A DNA stretch of 64,000 nt, from NCBI GenBank assembly GCA_030848705.1, contig JAUIZM010000019.1, forward strand, positions 1,364,001 to 1,428,000, in the 5' to 3' direction. The notes beneath the pieces were generated by a model. The model worked only from the letters and a program-made list of their open reading frames with translations. It had not been told where the DNA came from and did no database searches. Below are positions 12,801 to 22,439 of the stretch, piece by piece (position 1 is the stretch's first letter; every line of letters starts with the position of its first letter). Position numbers and translations under genes: made by a program. The DNA is from Heracleum sosnowskyi (Eukaryota > Streptophyta > Magnoliopsida > Apiales > Apiaceae).

Positions 12801-13686
12801 AAAAGCCATGACTAAGAAACAGAAGACACCAAAGTCAGTGATGAACGACACTTTGGCGATGTCATCTTTGTGCATCTTGATTTGATTATATCCGCTGAAG
12901 CCATCCATGAAACTTAGCATCTCATGCCCAGCTGTGGCATCTATCAAGGCGTCAATTCTAGGTAAGGGGAAACAATCCTTAGGACATGCATCATTCAAGT
13001 CGGTGAAGTCGACGCACATTCTCCACTTCCCGTTAGCTTTTTTGACCATCACAGGGTTAGCTAACCATTCTGGGAATTGGATTTCTTCAATAAACCCAGC
13101 TTCTAAAAGCTTATTCACTTCTTGCTTAATGGCCTCAAGCCTCTCTGGAGCAAAACTTCTTTTCTTTTGTTTCACTGCCTTCCTTTCTGGATCCACATTC
13201 AATTTGTGAGATATTAGTTGGGGATCAATCCCTGGCATGTCAGCCGCTGTCCAAGCAAAAACGTCATTGTTCTCTTGAAGAAAAGATGCGAGTTTGCCTT
13301 TCAATGGTTCGGGCAGTAGTGCCCCAACATAAGTCACCTTTTCTGGTTCATCCGGGACTAAGGGAATTGGGATTAAATCTTCAGCTGGTTTCCCTCTTCG
13401 GTCCTCATTGTCACTAGTGTCCATATCTTCAATGGGGAGAACCTGCCCCCCAACTCCATCAGGCCTCAAGGCGGCTACATAACAGCTTCTAGCCATCTTT
13501 TGGTCTCCTCGTTCTTCACCAATCCCATTCCTCGTTGGGAATTTGATTTTTAGATGATAAGATGAGGCAACAGCCTTGAACGCATGAAGACCAGTCCTTC
13601 CGAGGATTGCATTGTAGGTTGAAGTCGCTTTTATGACTATGAAGTTCAACATCTGAGTAGACGTATTCGTTCCTTGCCCCATGGTC
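8640..13686. repeat. Internal tandem duplication, unit 1
   Basis: 5,047-bp unit repeated immediately at 13687-18733. It holds the last two thirds of the antisense-oriented gene and a truncated pol. I counted ten substitutions between the units and no indels. The unit boundary carries ATTGG at 8640, 13687 and 18734, a 5-bp microhomology at the junction. Confidence 0.93.
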
Positions 13687-13688
13687 AT
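10140..13688 (-). pseudogene. Truncated pol of duplication unit 1
   Basis: Second pol copy, nearest the 3' LTR. It lacks gag and the protease active site; the reading frame opens at the Met equal to residue 417 of the full polyprotein. RT (with YVDD), both RNase H regions and integrase are otherwise present. A TAA stop at 11160-11162 replaces a Gln codon (CAA in the other copy) between the two zinc-binding His of the integrase HHCC finger, splitting it into 841- and 339-residue frames. Other differences from unit 2: Cys for Phe just upstream of the stop, Val for Ala near the second RNase H, and a Pro (versus Leu) in the integrase that matches the family norm. It has no promoter or start of its own and is probably not translated. 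Confidence 0.9.
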
Positions 13689-14907
13689 TGGAACAATTAT
13701 TTTTGTCCTAACTTCACAAGGGCTACGGATGGTTCTTTAAGGTCCCTTAAATTAGGGGTAGATGATCTTGCGGCAATTCAACTCCTGACGGATGATTGCT
13801 TGCATCATTGCAATCTCTTAATTTCTGAGGATAACCTTCAAGCTATGGGGCTTAGCACCCTTGAGCCTCGGGGTATATAACTTAACTTTCTTTCTTTTAT
13901 TCTTTGTTGTCATATAATATGATTGTAACGCTTGTTTTTTCTTTCCAGCCAAAACTGCCTTGAATGCTATTTTCAAGAGGAGGGAGGATCACGCCTCTAA
14001 GGCGGTGATCGTGGAGATAGATAGGCCTTCCAAGCGGAAGAAAGCCGTTGATGGATCCCCTGCTGTGGAGAAGGTGCCTGCTTTTTTGGCTGAGCGGCCT
14101 GTACTTGTTGACGAGGATCCCAACCCATTTGTGGTAAAATGGGGTTTGCTTAACAGGGATACCGTAGTTGGTGATTCCAGGGCTGCGGCAGAGTGGTCTA
14201 GGAATGTGGTCACTCCACGGGACGTGGCCCATGTCGTGGAATCCTCGGAGGACCTTCAGATTGAGCTTCTTGGGGCCCAAGCCCTTGCTTCTGTAAGTAA
14301 TTTTCACTTTTGTTTAATATTTCTTTTAATTGTTCATTTTAAAATATATGCCTTTGTTTTATAGGCTAACACCTATCACCAAGCTGCCCTTCACAACTTG
14401 AAGGCAGTTCGAGCTGAAAAGCTGATTGCTGAGAGGGACAGGGACAAATATTTTGCTTCCTCTACCTCGAACTTTGAGATGTTTAGAGGAGTTGAGAGGG
14501 AGCTTGTAGATGAGAAGGAGAGGGTTAGGCAGCTGGAGGCCCAACTTCAAAGAGGTCGTGAGGATGTTATTGCTGAGTACAGAGCATCTAAGGAGTTTGA
14601 TGATCTCCTTAATGCTGAGTATGATGCTAACTTTCCTAGCACTTTCAAAGATTGTTGGGAATCCATCATTGAAGAGCTGGAAACGAAGATCGAAGGAGTG
14701 TCTTTGGATAAGTTCCCCGTTCCTGATTTATCTGGGGCATCCAAGGACACTATCATGGATACTGCCATCCCCATTTCTCAGCCCATTGATGATTCTGAGC
14801 TCTTTCTGGATTCTGAGCCAGTTAGAGATGGAGATTTGGGTGATGCTGCCAAGGATGATGTTCCCCTTAACTTAGAGGAGGAGATTCCTCAGGATGATAT
14901 AGCATAG
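13687..14907 (+). pseudogene. 5'-truncated copy of the antisense-oriented gene
   Basis: It begins in mid-exon 1 at residue 214 of the intact copy (WNNYFCPNF). Exon 2 (13949-14292) and exon 3 (14365-14907) and both introns are retained, with two substitutions in exon 3 (Arg to Lys; Gly to Glu) and one in intron 2. It has lost its promoter, start codon and most of the PF04195-like block. A chance ATG at 13674 just left of the junction reads into it in frame (MPHGHWNNYF), so a short chimeric N-terminus is possible but unlikely to be functional. Confidence 0.85.
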
Positions 14908-17900
14908 GTTGGCCCTGCGTGGCTTTTATCTTTATTTATGTTCTTTTCTGAACTTACCCTTCGGGGTTTTAACTTAACTTTCTTAGTAAGTCTATTTTAG
15001 CTTTTCTTGATTTTGCATGCTTAGTTCACATGTCTATCATGATGCATTGCATATATAATGAAATCATAAGAATATGAAATTCATAACTTTAAAAATGGGA
15101 TCAACCCTTACATAATACTCAAGTTTAAAAACTTGGATTGGTTTCGTCGAACCTTATTTCTAGTAGTGAATCCACTTGGGAAACACTTAAACATAATAAA
15201 CTTTCAAATTGGAGGCATGCCAAGTCCTCGGCACCTCATGCCCTTCAAGGGTTTCTAACTTGTATGAGCCTCGACCAAATACGTTCTTGACGCGATATGG
15301 TCCTTCCCAATTTGGGGCCAGCTTCCCTTTTTGTCCAACTCCGGATGCTTCAATTTTTCTGAGAACCAAGTCCCCTTGACGAAAGAACCTTTCTTTAACC
15401 CTTAAGTTGTAGTAGAAAGAGGCTTTCTTTTGATGTTCAACTATTTTGGCGTTTGCTTCATCTCTAACTTCATCAATTAGATCCAAAGCTAGCCTCAAGC
15501 CTTCTTCATTTTCTTCTGGTTCATAAGCCTCAACTCTCGGGGAGGTGTGAGTAATTTCCACCAGGACCACTGCCTCTGCTCCATAAGCCAATAGAAATGG
15601 AGTTGCCCCGGTGGTGACCTTGCAAGTAGTACGATATGCCCAAAGTATAGGGAGTAATTCGTCTACCCAAGTGTTTCTGGAGCGTTCAACTCTTTTCTTT
15701 AGTCCATCAAGGATGATTCGATTTGCAACCTCAGCTTGCCCATTGGCTTGAGGATGGGCGACAGAAGTGAAGCGCAACTTGATATCGTTTTCATCACAAT
15801 ACTTCTTGAACTCATCGTTGTTAAACTGAGTTCCATTGTCCGTGACCAGGACTCGTGGAATTCCATATCTGCATATCACATTTTCCCAGAAGAATTGCAT
15901 CACTTGCTTGGTGGTTATCTTGGCTAATGGCTTAGCCTCAATCCACTTGGTGAAATAATCAATTGCTACTATCAAGAACTTTCTTTGAGCACTTGCCATA
16001 GGAAATGGCCCGAGTATATCCATTCCCCACATAGCAAAGGGGATAGGTGAGTTAATGGATGTCATCATCTCTGGTGGTTGCCTAACCACTGGTGCATGTT
16101 TCTGGCACCGTTCACATTTCTTGACGTAGCTTTTAGCATCAGCAAGTATGCTTGGCCAATAGAAACCTAGACGAGTGACTTTATGAGCCAGGGCTCTGCC
16201 CCCCAAGTGTTGCCCACAAATCCCTTCATGCACTTCCTTTAGGGCCAATTCTGCCTCTTGAGGTCTCAAGAACTTTAAGTACGGAATAACAAAAGACTTC
16301 TTGTATAGGATTCCCTCAATTAGGGCATACCTTAGTGCTCTGACGTATAGCTTTCGTGCTTCTGAAGTGTCGTTGGGCAGCCACCCAGTTTCCAGATGAG
16401 CTTTGATGGGATCAATCCAACAACTGGTGATACCAATGGGGGCTACCAACTTTCCATTGATGCTTGGGGTCTTCAAGACTTGGAAGTATACACTCCCGGC
16501 ATAGTTTTCAATTTCAGAAGAGGCAAACTTAGACAAGGCATCAGCCTTCATATTTTCCTCCCTTGGAATGTGCTCCACATAGCATTCATCGAACTGAGTC
16601 ATAATGGCCTTGACAAGTTTTAAGTACTTGGCCATGACTTCATCTCTGGCCTCAAACTCCCCATTTACTTGGGAAACCACTAGCCTCGAGTCTCCACATA
16701 CTTTCAGAGTTTTGACTCTCAAGGCTCCAGCCAGCCCTAAGCCAGCTATCAGAGCTTCATACTCAGCCTCATTGTTTGTCGTCGGGAAGTCAAGTTTTAG
16801 TGCATACTCTATTAGGAATCCATCAGGACTCTGTAGCACTAAACCAGCTCCACTTGATTTTGTTTTTGATGCTCCATCAAAATAGAGCACCCAACATTCT
16901 TTGAAGTTCATTTCCTCATCTTTCTTATCTTCCATAGTTACTTCCTGCCCCCCGACTTCTTGGTTGTCAATGGTGCATTCAACCATGAAGTCAGCAAGTG
17001 CTTGAGCTTTTATGGCCGTCCGAGGCTTATACTTGATATCAAATTCTCCCAATTCAATGGCCCATTTGATCAATCTTCCACTAACTTGAGGGCTATGCAA
17101 GATGTTTCTTAGAGGTTGATCAGTCAAGACCTCTATCTTGTGAGCCTGGAAGTAGGGGCGTAGCTTTCTTGAGGCCATTATCAAGGATAAGGCAAACTTC
17201 TCAACCATTGAGTAGTTTATTTCTGCCCCATGTAGAATCTTGCTCACATAGTAGATGGGTTTCTGAACCTTCATTTCTTCCTTTACCAAAACAGCTCCAA
17301 GGGCTGTGTTAGAAACCGCCAAGTATAAATAGAGAATTTCTCCTGGCTTGGGTTTTGCCAACAGTGGTGCTTCAGCCATATATTTCTTCAGGGCCTCAAA
17401 GGCCTCTTGACTTTCAGTTGTCCATTCAAAATTCTTCACTTTTTTGAGTGCTGTGAAGAAGGGTAAACACTTCTCTCCAGACTTGGAGATGAATCTTCCC
17501 AAAGCAGCCACTCTTCCCGTCAGTTTCTGGACATCCTTAACAGTCTTTGGTGGTTCCATGTCTAGAATCGCTTTGATTTTGTCGGGATTAGCCTCAATTC
17601 CTCTCTTGGAAACCATCAGGCCTAAAAACTTTCCCGAGCCTACACCAAAGGCACACTTGGCTGGATTCAACATCATCTTGTGGTGTCTTAGCACTTCAAA
17701 AGCCTCTCGGAGGTGCTCAATGTGATCGGCCTTATCAAGGATTTTGACTAACATGTCATCTACGTAGACCTCCATGGTTTTTCCAATCAAGTGCTCAAAG
17801 ATTTTGTTCACCAACCTTTGATAGGTTGCTCCAGCATTCTTAAGCCCAAAAGCCATGACTAAGAAACAGAAGACACCAAAGTCAGTGATGAACGACACTT

Positions 17901-18733
17901 TGGCGATGTCATCTTTGTGCATCTTGATTTGATTATATCCGCTGAAGCCATCCATGAAACTTAGCATCTCATGCCCAGCTGTGGCATCTATCAAGGCGTC
18001 AATTCTAGGTAAGGGGAAACAATCCTTAGGACATGCATCATTCAAGTCGGTGAAGTCGACGCACATTCTCCACTTCCCGTTAGCTTTTTTGACCATCACA
18101 GGGTTAGCTAACCATTCTGGGAATTGGATTTCTTCAATAAACCCAGCTTCTAAAAGCTTATTCACTTCTTGCTTAATGGCCTCAAGCCTCTCTGGAGCAA
18201 AACTTCTTTTCTTTTGTTTCACTGCCTTCCTTTCTGGATCCACATTCAATTTGTGAGATATTAGTTGGGGATCAATCCCTGGCATGTCAGCCGCTGTCCA
18301 AGCAAAAACGTCATTGTTCTCTTGAAGAAAAGATGCGAGTTTGCCTTTCAATGGTTCGGGCAGTAGTGCCCCAACATAAGTCACCTTTTCTGGTTCATCC
18401 GGGACTAAGGGAATTGGGATTAAATCTTCAGCTGGTTTCCCTCTTCGGTCCTCATTGTCACTAGTGTCCATATCTTCAATGGGGAGAACCTGCCCCCCAA
18501 CTCCATCAGGCCTCAAGGCGGCTACATAACAGCTTCTAGCCATCTTTTGGTCTCCTCGTTCTTCACCAATCCCATTCCTCGTTGGGAATTTGATTTTTAG
18601 ATGATAAGATGAGGCAACAGCCTTGAACGCATGAAGACCAGTCCTTCCGAGGATTGCATTGTAGGTTGAAGTCGCTTTTATGACTATGAAGTTCAACATC
18701 TGAGTAGACGTATTCGTTCCTTGCCCCATGGTC
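13687..18733. repeat. Internal tandem duplication, unit 2
   Basis: Second 5,047-bp unit, continuous with the intact 5' part of the element (gag side). It contains the rest of the antisense gene without its first exon start, and most of the functional-looking pol. Confidence 0.93.
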
Positions 18734-19983
18734 ATTGGGAGTTGGATAGTGCCTTCCACCTTTGATTCCACTCCATTGAACCCATATATGGGCATATTAG
18801 AGGGTGTCAACTGAGAATCAGTGTAACCCATCTTGATGAAGGCATCGTGGAACAAGATATCCACTGAAGCTCCATTATCAACCAAGACTCTTTTTGTTTC
18901 GGAGTTGGCTATCACAGGTATTATGACAAGAGGATCATCATGGGGGAACTTCACCCCTTCCAAGTCTGAATCGTCAAAACCTATTGACACTTCTGTCCTG
19001 GCACGTTTCGGTGCTTCTCCAACCACAGTCATTACCTCTCGGGCATAAGCCTTTCTTGAGTTTCGGGAGGATCCAGCAGCAGTTGGCCCTCCGAATATCA
19101 TGTTGATCACTGGCCCTCGGGGCTTGGGATTCCGATCTTGATCGTTGTCCCTTCTATCATAATCCTTTCTTTCATAGTTCCCCCTTTGGCTACCTTGGCT
19201 TCCATCCTTAGTGAACTTGCTGAGTTTTCCTCTTCGTATCAGAAACTCAATCTCATCTTTCAATTGCCTACAATCGTCGGTGTCATGACCGACTTCTTTG
19301 TGGAACCGACAAAACTGATTTTGGTTCCGTTTGGACAAATCAGCCCTCATTGGCTTTGGCCATTTGATATCTTCTTCCTTGGCTATCTCCATCAGAATTT
19401 GACTCCTGGGAGTATTCAATCTTGCATACTCCGTGAACTTTGGCCCAAAGTTATTTCTCTTGGGTGGAGAGTCAGAATTCTTTGATGTTCGGGGAAACTT
19501 TTCCTTGACGTCGTACTCCTGAGTTTCTTTTCTTTTCTTTGAGTTTCCACCGTCGCCAGCGGTGGGTTCATACTTTCTCATGCTTTCCTCAGCCTTGATG
19601 TACTTTCCGGCTCTATCTTGGAGCTTCAACATGCTCTCTGGTGGATGTTTCGCCAACGACCTCCTGAAGTGGTCATCAGTGGTTCCTTGTTGCAGGGCTA
19701 TCATAGCCACTTTGTCGTCTAAATCCGGGACTTTCAAAGCCTCTCGAGTGAATCGATTAATGTAGTCCCTTAGGGCTTCATTTTTTCCTTGACGTATTGC
19801 CATGAGTGATGCAGAACTTTTCTCATGCACCCTTCCACTAATGAACTGGTTGATGAAAGCCTTGCTTAGCTCCTTAAAGGACCCAATAGAGTTGGGAGGT
19901 AGACGGCTGTACCAACGTTGAGCCATACCAGCAAGAGTTTGGGGAAACGCCCTACACTTGACCGCATCGTTGGCCGGCTGCAA
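15187..19983 (-). CDS. Gag (C-terminal part)-Pol polyprotein of the Tat-like gypsy element
   Basis: 1,598 residues as read. Gag core about 1-130; zinc knuckle C-x2-H-x5-H-x4-C at 225-238; aspartic protease around D369 (VDNGAS); reverse transcriptase about 590-770 with YVDD at 740-743; RNase H about 870-1000; a second RNase H with candidate catalytic D1036 (FDGAS), E1074, D1098 and D1148; integrase zinc finger H1252, H1259, C1290, C1293; integrase core D1322, D1382, E1418 (D-x35-E); then a basic C-terminal part ending at an ORF stop close to the facing gene. This order and the doubled RNase H fit the Tat lineage. All catalytic residues I looked for are present. Gag is not continuous: its N-terminal part lies in another frame (see 19952-20872). 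A Leu where relatives usually have Pro (AVV-L-VEI) may be a new change. Confidence 0.93.
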   Translation of the reverse strand: MQPANDAVKCRAFPQTLAGMAQRWYSRLPPNSIGSFKELSKAFINQFISGRVHEKSSASLMAIRQGKNEALRDYINRFTREALKVPDLDDKVAMIALQQGTTDDHFRRSLAKHPPESMLKLQDRAGKYIKAEESMRKYEPTAGDGGNSKKRKETQEYDVKEKFPRTSKNSDSPPKRNNFGPKFTEYARLNTPRSQILMEIAKEEDIKWPKPMRADLSKRNQNQFCRFHKEVGHDTDDCRQLKDEIEFLIRRGKLSKFTKDGSQGSQRGNYERKDYDRRDNDQDRNPKPRGPVINMIFGGPTAAGSSRNSRKAYAREVMTVVGEAPKRARTEVSIGFDDSDLEGVKFPHDDPLVIIPVIANSETKRVLVDNGASVDILFHDAFIKMGYTDSQLTPSNMPIYGFNGVESKVEGTIQLPMTMGQGTNTSTQMLNFIVIKATSTYNAILGRTGLHAFKAVASSYHLKIKFPTRNGIGEERGDQKMARSCYVAALRPDGVGGQVLPIEDMDTSDNEDRRGKPAEDLIPIPLVPDEPEKVTYVGALLPEPLKGKLASFLQENNDVFAWTAADMPGIDPQLISHKLNVDPERKAVKQKKRSFAPERLEAIKQEVNKLLEAGFIEEIQFPEWLANPVMVKKANGKWRMCVDFTDLNDACPKDCFPLPRIDALIDATAGHEMLSFMDGFSGYNQIKMHKDDIAKVSFITDFGVFCFLVMAFGLKNAGATYQRLVNKIFEHLIGKTMEVYVDDMLVKILDKADHIEHLREAFEVLRHHKMMLNPAKCAFGVGSGKFLGLMVSKRGIEANPDKIKAILDMEPPKTVKDVQKLTGRVAALGRFISKSGEKCLPFFTALKKVKNFEWTTESQEAFEALKKYMAEAPLLAKPKPGEILYLYLAVSNTALGAVLVKEEMKVQKPIYYVSKILHGAEINYSMVEKFALSLIMASRKLRPYFQAHKIEVLTDQPLRNILHSPQVSGRLIKWAIELGEFDIKYKPRTAIKAQALADFMVECTIDNQEVGGQEVTMEDKKDEEMNFKECWVLYFDGASKTKSSGAGLVLQSPDGFLIEYALKLDFPTTNNEAEYEALIAGLGLAGALRVKTLKVCGDSRLVVSQVNGEFEARDEVMAKYLKLVKAIMTQFDECYVEHIPREENMKADALSKFASSEIENYAGSVYFQVLKTPSINGKLVAPIGITSCWIDPIKAHLETGWLPNDTSEARKLYVRALRYALIEGILYKKSFVIPYLKFLRPQEAELALKEVHEGICGQHLGGRALAHKVTRLGFYWPSILADAKSYVKKCERCQKHAPVVRQPPEMMTSINSPIPFAMWGMDILGPFPMASAQRKFLIVAIDYFTKWIEAKPLAKITTKQVMQFFWENVICRYGIPRVLVTDNGTQFNNDEFKKYCDENDIKLRFTSVAHPQANGQAEVANRIILDGLKKRVERSRNTWVDELLPILWAYRTTCKVTTGATPFLLAYGAEAVVLVEITHTSPRVEAYEPEENEEGLRLALDLIDEVRDEANAKIVEHQKKASFYYNLRVKERFFRQGDLVLRKIEASGVGQKGKLAPNWEGPYRVKNVFGRGSYKLETLEGHEVPRTWHASNLKVYYV

Positions 19984-20872
19984 CAGCAGTGCATTTGGAG
20001 AATGTCCTTACATGATTTGCGGGATCTCCCGTTCCATCATAGGCTTTGATCGAAGGCATCTTAAACTTTCTGGATATAGCCGTTTTCATGATGTCTTGAG
20101 TAAACGGTGGTGTAGGATCATCAGGATCTCCTAGGGGCAACAGATTACTAGGATCACCCTTTGGGGCTTCAGCCCTCTTGGTCCTTCTTGGTGGATCCAA
20201 GTTGATTATCGGGATTCCTTCAGTCGTTCGGCCCCGAGTTTGAGCGGCCTCTTCTTCAGCAAGGAGTTTTTTGAGCCTTGCAGTCTCTGCCTCATGGGCT
20301 GCAAGCTTCTCCCTAGTAGTTTGGGGTGGCTCCCGATTTGTCTGTGAAGAACGTCTCCTCCTTGGGGCGACATCCTCCCCAGTTGTATAACCCTCATCCT
20401 CAGTGTATGGGCCAGAGTAATCTTGAATGAGAGGGGTCTGACGAGTTTGTTGATTTTGGGGTCCCAGACCTTGAATATAAGGAGGCACATATGCCTCATG
20501 GTAGATTGGATTAGTTCCACTACCGCCTGCCATGGGTCGAGGGGGCATGCCATAGATTGGCATCCCCAAAGTCTGATTCGCGTATTGAGGGAGATCAGTA
20601 GTATGGAGTTGAAGGCTCCTTGGTGCACTCATGAGCAGCGGGGAGGTCGTGATTGGTTGCTGGTGAACGGTCTCTTGTGGATTAGATCCATGAATGACCA
20701 TCTGCAGGGGATTCGTTCCTTCAACCGAAATCGGGATTTCCGGTCCTTGAGTACTGGTGGGGATATTCGCCCCTTGTGTGCCGGTAGTCGGCGGTGGCTG
20801 ATCAGCCTCAGAGGTGAGGGGGCGATCGTCGGGAGTCTGAGTATCCCGAGTTGTTCTTCGTGTGTTTGCCAT
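19952..20872 (-). CDS. Gag N-terminal part, split from pol by a 1-nt frameshift
   Basis: 306 residues starting MANTRRTTRDTQ, 33 bp inside the 5' LTR. The first 170 residues are Pro/Gln/Thr-rich, followed by a charged helix (about 190-215) and the start of the Gag core (KAYDGTGDP). The last residues after HVRTFS are out of frame: one extra A in the sense-strand run AAA (19994-19996 on the plus strand) shifts the frame, and the conserved Gag sequence continues in the frame of the 1,598-residue ORF. It could be a real lesion, a programmed shift (no evidence), or a sequencing indel. Confidence 0.85.
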   Translation of the reverse strand: MANTRRTTRDTQTPDDRPLTSEADQPPPTTGTQGANIPTSTQGPEIPISVEGTNPLQMVIHGSNPQETVHQQPITTSPLLMSAPRSLQLHTTDLPQYANQTLGMPIYGMPPRPMAGGSGTNPIYHEAYVPPYIQGLGPQNQQTRQTPLIQDYSGPYTEDEGYTTGEDVAPRRRRSSQTNREPPQTTREKLAAHEAETARLKKLLAEEEAAQTRGRTTEGIPIINLDPPRRTKRAEAPKGDPSNLLPLGDPDDPTPPFTQDIMKTAISRKFKMPSIKAYDGTGDPANHVRTFSKCTAVAAGQRCGQV

Positions 20873-20885
20873 GGTTGATGTTGTT

Positions 20886-20903
20886 TTCCCACAGACGACG
20901 CCA
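20886..20903 (-). other. Primer-binding site
   Basis: The minus strand reads TGGCGTCGTCTGTGGGAA two bases inside the 5' LTR. It begins with TGG, as expected for pairing to a tRNA 3' CCA end. I do not assign the tRNA. Confidence 0.75.
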
Positions 20904-20905
20904 AA

Positions 20906-21409
20906 TGTTATGGATTAAAAAACGTGCTTTGTGAATTTAATGCTAGGTTTAATGAGCTTCGAGCTTTTATGGCTGCACTCGTGTATCCGGACTAAATTGG
21001 TCCTCACAAGATGCCTACGTATCTCAATTAATGTTGAGAATCAAGCCAAAGACGTAGTTCTGATTGTAGGATCAGGGACCTTATATAGGCGTCTGGAACC
21101 TAGTATTTATGGTATGTTTGGGAGACTTAACGGATAAGTCTTCTTTTTGATATTGGATAAGTATTGTATTTCTTGCTGAAGAATTCGTTTCCTTGTTGAT
21201 AAAGGTTATGACTCATTGATTGCCTTTAATTGGGATTCCAGATCCTTCTTTGACTAATTTTCCATAATCAAGGCTCTTTTCATGAGCTGTATATTTTCCC
21301 TACTCATTAATTACGAAATTAATGAATAATTAGGGTGTCGGGCCTTAAATATCGGTCTTTTGTTTGAATAGTCAATTATATTTCTATAATTACTTTTCTG
21401 ACCATATCA
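20906..21409 (-). repeat. 5' LTR of the gypsy element
   Basis: 504 bp. On the minus strand it starts TGATATGG and ends CATAACA. A TATATAA box (21081-21087 on plus) lies about two thirds of the way in and would drive the element's transcript. Confidence 0.95.
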
Positions 21410-21615
21410 GAAACTGTCCGTGATATTTTTGGAAAAAGAGATGTTTTAGTTAGGAAAAATAGAAAAGATATTCTATATAATAATTTTAATATTTTATCTA
21501 ACGGTTCTCATCGATTTGATCAGAAATATCTAACGGCTATGAATGGAGTGACCAGACTACAAAAATTTTCAGGACCAGACTACAAAACTTTCAATGTTTC
21601 GTCTTTAATATAATA
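21410..21615 (-). mobile_element. Right half of the split Helitron-like element
   Basis: It opens with the second GAAAC target duplication, continues the 'ctgtccgtgatatttttggaaaa' repeat, and ends at 'caatgtttcgtctttaatataata' directly against the CTAG of the next element. Confidence 0.5.
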
Positions 21616-22439
21616 CTAGCTTAAAACCCGTGCGATGCACGGATTGTTAATTATTATTTTAATTGTATTTGTTAAAAAAATAAGTAGGCATGTTAAAATA
21701 GTTAAACACTTTTAATTAATTTAAAACATTAAAACATATTTTAAAATAAATAAGTAAGGTTTGCTCGTTATATTTTTGGAAATGGAGGGGTTTTAGTATG
21801 AAAAAATAAAAAATGTAACATATATTTAGTTTTAAAAGGTAAATGCCCGTGATATTTTTGGAAAATGAGGTTTTAGAATTTAATAATTTAAATTATTTAA
21901 ATACTTTTTAAAAAGAAATAAGTAAAGGGTTTGTCCGTGATATTTTTAGAAAAAAGAATGAATTTTAGTGAGAAAAAATAGAAAAAGACAATTGAAAAAG
22001 GCAATTTCCCGTGATATATTTAGAAAATGAGGGACTTTGTTAGAAAAAATCTATAATGTGTTTTAGCTGAAAAGGTAATTGGTTATAAATAGGTATTTGA
22101 TTATTTATATTTTAATATTTTTAGTACTTGCATTTGTTAAGAAAAATAAGTAGACATGTTAAAATAGGTAAACTGTTAAAAAATATATTATAATATTAGG
22201 TTTAAAATAAATAACTAAAGGTTTGTCCGTGATATTTTTGGAAAATGAGGGGTTTTAGTAAGGAAAAATAGAAAAACTAATATATTTCTATAAATAAGTA
22301 AGGTTAAATGATAATATATTTCTATAAATAAGTAAGGATAATTAAGTAAAAACACGAATTTAAGAAAGGGCAATTAAGTAAAATCACAACGTACCATACC
22401 GACCGACCAAACTTTTAATGTTTCGTCTATTATATAATA
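21616..22439 (-). mobile_element. Short Helitron-like element
   Basis: CTAG at 21616-21619 and hairpin CCGTGC-gat-GCACGG form the 3' end on minus. The right end is 'ttaatgtttcgtctattatataata', abutting the next CTAG at 22440. The interior repeats 'gtccgtgatatttttggaaaatgagg'. Non-coding. Confidence 0.55.

Larger units (their letters stand above)
6016..21409 (-). mobile_element. Ty3/gypsy LTR retrotransposon, Tat-like lineage, with internal duplication
   Basis: Seen: two 504-bp LTRs starting TGTTATGG and ending ATATCA on the plus strand, flanked by a perfect 5-bp target duplication GAAAC (6011-6015 and 21410-21414). A primer-binding site lies beside the right LTR and a polypurine tract beside the left, so transcription runs right to left. 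Order in the sense direction: 5' LTR, gag, protease-RT-RNase H-second RNase H-integrase, a truncated reverse-oriented gene, a second truncated pol, the intact reverse-oriented gene, a 99-bp minisatellite, 3' LTR. The pol order, an additional RNase H, an extra ORF after pol and tandem repeats in the 3' untranslated region are known traits of the plant Tat lineage. The LTRs differ at one site that I found, so the insertion is recent. Total length is 15.4 kb, about 10.3 kb without the duplication. Confidence 0.93.

Noticed and set aside
11349..13209. Plus-strand frames of 75-100 codons across pol (repeated at 16.4-18.3 kb)
   Set aside because: Antisense shadows of the gag-pol frame.
19952..19996. 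Programmed frameshift between gag and pol
   Set aside because: The shift falls inside the conserved Gag core, not between domains, and no slippery site with a downstream structure is evident; an indel is simpler.
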